A stretch of 36,908 nt of DNA from an uncultured delta proteobacterium (lineage in GTDB: Bacteria; Desulfobacterota; Desulfovibrionia; Desulfovibrionales; Desulfovibrionaceae). The stretch lies in the NCBI GenBank assembly GCA_903835685.1, contig CAILNX010000028.1, positions 1 through 36,908 on the forward strand, written 5' to 3'. Below, piece after piece: positions 35,101-36,908 of this stretch (the stretch's first letter is position 1; each line of letters starts with the position of its first letter). The translations under genes and the position numbers were made by a program. The notes under the pieces were generated by a model that saw nothing but the letters and a program-made list of their open reading frames with translations, had not been told where the DNA came from and did no database searches.

Positions 35101-36024
35101 TTAGGCGAAGGCCTTTTCGAAATTGGGCACGACCTGCTTCTTGCGGCTCATGACCTTGGGCAGCCACACGGAGGAGCCGGTCACGGTCACGCTGAAAGCC
35201 TTGTCCACGATCTTCGGATCGTCGGACACGATCAGCATCTCGGAGCCTTCCTTCATGATGTCGGTGAGCAGCAGGAACACAGAGTGACGTCCGCCTTCCT
35301 CGCCCTTGACCTTCTTGCACTCTTCCAGGAGCTGGGCCTTGATGGGCTCCAGGATGGACAGGTCCACCACTTCGAGCTGGCCGATGCCGACCTTTTTGCC
35401 GGACATGTTGAAGTCCTTGTAGTCGCGGAAGACCAGGTCGCGGATGGGGGTGCCGTCCACGGCGCTCTTGACCTTGAACATCTCCAGGCCGATGGCCATG
35501 TAGTCGGTCACGCCCGCGATCTTGGCCAGGGCCTCGACGGCCTTTTTGTCACACTCGGTGCAGGTGGGGGACTTGAACATGACCGTGTCGGACAGGATGG
35601 CGCAGAGCATGATCCCGGCAATGGCCTTGGGGATCTCGATGCCGTAGAAATCATAGGCGTTCTTGACCACGGTGCCGGTGCAGCCCACGGGCCAGACCCA
35701 CATCTCCAGAGGACCGGAGGTGGTCACGTCGCCCAGCTTGTGGTGGTCGTACACGTAGAGGATCTCGGCCTTGGCCAGATCGTCGGGGAGCTGGGTCAGC
35801 TCGGTGGTGTCCACCAGGGCGACCTTCGCGCCTTCCACGGAGGTCTGCACGGCCGGGGCGGCCACGCCGAACTTCTTGAGCACGTAGTCGGTCTCAGGGT
35901 TGATGGCGCCCTGGGTGATGGCCTTGGCTTCCACGCCACGCTTGGTCAACAGGTCGGCCACGGCGATGGCGGCGGTAACGGTGTCGGTGTCCGGGTTTTT
36001 GTGTCCAAGAACGATAACAGCCAT
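35101..36024 (-). CDS. ppaC: Manganese-dependent inorganic pyrophosphatase, family II
   Basis: A 307-residue cytosolic DHH-superfamily enzyme splitting pyrophosphate. Metal motifs are VLGHKNPDTDTVTAAIA (His 7, Asp 11, Asp 13), ALVDTTELTQLP, YDHHKLGD (DHH) and, in the DHHA2 domain, the substrate-binding MSRKKQVVPNFEKAF (SRKKQ). There are no CBS inserts, so regulation by adenine nucleotides is not expected. ATG 36024 follows AGGAGG by nine bases; the frame is open further upstream into the promoter. In sulfate reducers such an enzyme removes the PPi made when sulfate is activated by ATP sulfurylase. Confidence 0.97.
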   Translation of the reverse strand: MAVIVLGHKNPDTDTVTAAIAVADLLTKRGVEAKAITQGAINPETDYVLKKFGVAAPAVQTSVEGAKVALVDTTELTQLPDDLAKAEILYVYDHHKLGDVTTSGPLEMWVWPVGCTGTVVKNAYDFYGIEIPKAIAGIMLCAILSDTVMFKSPTCTECDKKAVEALAKIAGVTDYMAIGLEMFKVKSAVDGTPIRDLVFRDYKDFNMSGKKVGIGQLEVVDLSILEPIKAQLLEECKKVKGEEGGRHSVFLLLTDIMKEGSEMLIVSDDPKIVDKAFSVTVTGSSVWLPKVMSRKKQVVPNFEKAFA

Positions 36025-36097
36025 TTTTGAGATCCTCCTATGGGGTTTGTTTGCCTGGTCAAGGCCTTGCCCGGGCAGCGCCCGGACACGAACGTGC

Positions 36098-36126
36098 GAA
36101 ATATCACAAGGTGGGGGCGGAGTCAA
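36098..36126 (-). promoter_or_regulatory. Promoter of the pyrophosphatase gene
   Basis: Minus strand: TTGACT (36126-36121, 5 of 6), 17-base spacer, TATTTC (36103-36098, 3 of 6). The leader is about 65 bases and includes a CCGGGC/GCCCGG hairpin (36071-36085). Confidence 0.55.
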
Positions 36127-36190
36127 TTGGAGAGTAGACAAAGTGAAAGGGCACCAAGGATGCGCACCGCCACGTCAGATCAACCCGCGC

Positions 36191-36226
36191 GGCAACTGTT
36201 GCCTTTGATGGACATCACGGTATAGG
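36191..36226 (+). promoter_or_regulatory. Candidate promoter with overlapping palindrome
   Basis: The 13-bp perfect inverted repeat GGCAACTGTTGCC (36191-36203) covers the -35 candidate TTGCCT (36199-36204), which pairs with TATAGG (36221-36226) at 16 bases. A protein binding the palindrome would block the promoter of the gene at 36264. Confidence 0.45.
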
Positions 36227-36263
36227 GTCAGCGCGAAAGACTAGTTATTAAAGGGGACAGGGC

Positions 36264-36908
36264 ATGAGATGTTTTAAGGAAAAAGAATTCGGGGGATGGT
36301 GCAAGGGGGAGGAACTATTAACAGCGCCAGACAAAAATCAATATTGCATTTTCCATGCTCCTATGGAAGCCAAGAAAGGGAAGGAAAAAATATTTCAGCA
36401 ACGATTCTATAAAAGATTGAACAGTGCCATAGGCACACAACCTGACCTTGACTTTTCTGGAATGATATCACCAATCCCAATTTCATTTATAGAATTTACT
36501 ACTCTGCCGAATTTTCAGTTTGATGACTGTGAATTTTACCGAGAGGTCCATTTTTATGGGGGAGAATATAACAATGTTGTTCACTTAACTAGGTCGAAAT
36601 TTTTCGACACTTTGTCAATTGATAAGTCAATATTTCATAAAGGATTAAAAATTTCTGGAATTTTACACAATGGATTAAAAATACACACAGCGATATTTAA
36701 TTCCAAAACACACATTGAAGTTAAATGCGTAGACTGTGATATATTTTTTGGCAATTGTCCTTCGATTTCAGACTTAGAATTTATAAATCTAGCGTCAAAT
36801 GGTGAACTAAGCATTATAAAGTCAAACATCTCATCGCTACAAATGAACAATATAAATTCGAAAATAAGTATAATATTTGAAAATTCAATCCTTAACACTA
36901 TCCATTTC
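36264..36908 (+). CDS. Pentapeptide-repeat-like protein, 3' end outside window
   Basis: The frame is open from ATG 36264 to the last base, 215 codons without a stop. The N terminus has Cys 3, Cys 13, Cys 28 and His 31 in a pattern ending YCIFHAP, seen at the start of many pentapeptide-repeat proteins and probably binding zinc. From about residue 88 the protein shows a roughly ten-residue rhythm of Phe/Ile/Leu (for example FFDTLSIDKSIFHKGLKISG), as in a right-handed beta-helix of divergent pentapeptides. GC is far lower than its neighbours and codons such as ATA and TTA are common, signs of transfer. Function is unknown. Confidence 0.65.
   Translation, partial: MRCFKEKEFGGWCKGEELLTAPDKNQYCIFHAPMEAKKGKEKIFQQRFYKRLNSAIGTQPDLDFSGMISPIPISFIEFTTLPNFQFDDCEFYREVHFYGGEYNNVVHLTRSKFFDTLSIDKSIFHKGLKISGILHNGLKIHTAIFNSKTHIEVKCVDCDIFFGNCPSISDLEFINLASNGELSIIKSNISSLQMNNINSKISIIFENSILNTIHF

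Noticed and set aside
33835-36030. A 731-codon open frame on the plus strand running through the transporter and pyrophosphatase genes
   Set aside because: It crosses two real genes of opposite orientation and a strong terminator; composition is that of a shadow frame.

Overview
The window is about 65 percent GC and reads as chromosome of a sulfate-reducing deltaproteobacterium of the Desulfovibrio group (Desulfovibrionaceae). This rests on gene order (rpsL-rpsG-fusA running straight into rpsJ without tuf; secY-map-rpmJ-rpsM), the Ala/Lys-rich tail on L17, a V4R plus diguanylate cyclase pair, a CobU-type cobinamide kinase next to a CbiR-like enzyme, and a PSP1-metG operon. The genus is not fixed by the sequence.

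Layout. 1-148: right end of an IS1595-like insertion sequence. 175-2294: a V4R sensor protein and a PAS-PAS-GGDEF diguanylate cyclase, translationally coupled. 2470-3000: a RelBE-type toxin-antitoxin pair. 3126-4049: a LysR regulator (minus strand) whose ribosome-binding site lies in an inverted repeat. 4130-21563: one long minus-strand array of 32 genes, joining the str, S10, spc and alpha clusters, ended by a strong terminator at 4091-4121 and started by a promoter near 21610-21638. A 187-bp gene-free stretch with competing hairpins separates map from rpmJ.

22003-25113 encodes a single polypeptide fusing an endonuclease Q-type PHP nuclease to a complete UvrD/Rep helicase, with its own good promoter. 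A convergent 49-residue small gene follows. 25430-27716 is a tightly overlapping trio: CbiR-like cobamide hydrolase, CobU-like kinase/guanylyltransferase and a DHH phosphoesterase. Next come a secreted protein of unknown function (27794-28438), the minus-strand PSP1-metG operon (28547-31811), a secreted protein that looks like a C10 (streptopain) fold without its catalytic Cys and His, preceded by a sigma-54-like site (31952-33349), a DASS/SLC13 anion transporter (33581-35020) and a convergent family II pyrophosphatase (35101-36024) sharing a bidirectional terminator.

The last 650 bases fall sharply in GC and hold the start of a pentapeptide-repeat-like gene that runs off the window, with a perfect palindrome over its candidate promoter; this is probably the edge of an acquired segment.

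Most interesting: the EndoQ-UvrD fusion, the catalytically empty C10-like secreted protein with its sigma-54 site, the hairpin leader ahead of the alpha cluster, and the AT-rich island edge. All functional statements come from reading motifs by eye; no database or folding program was run.
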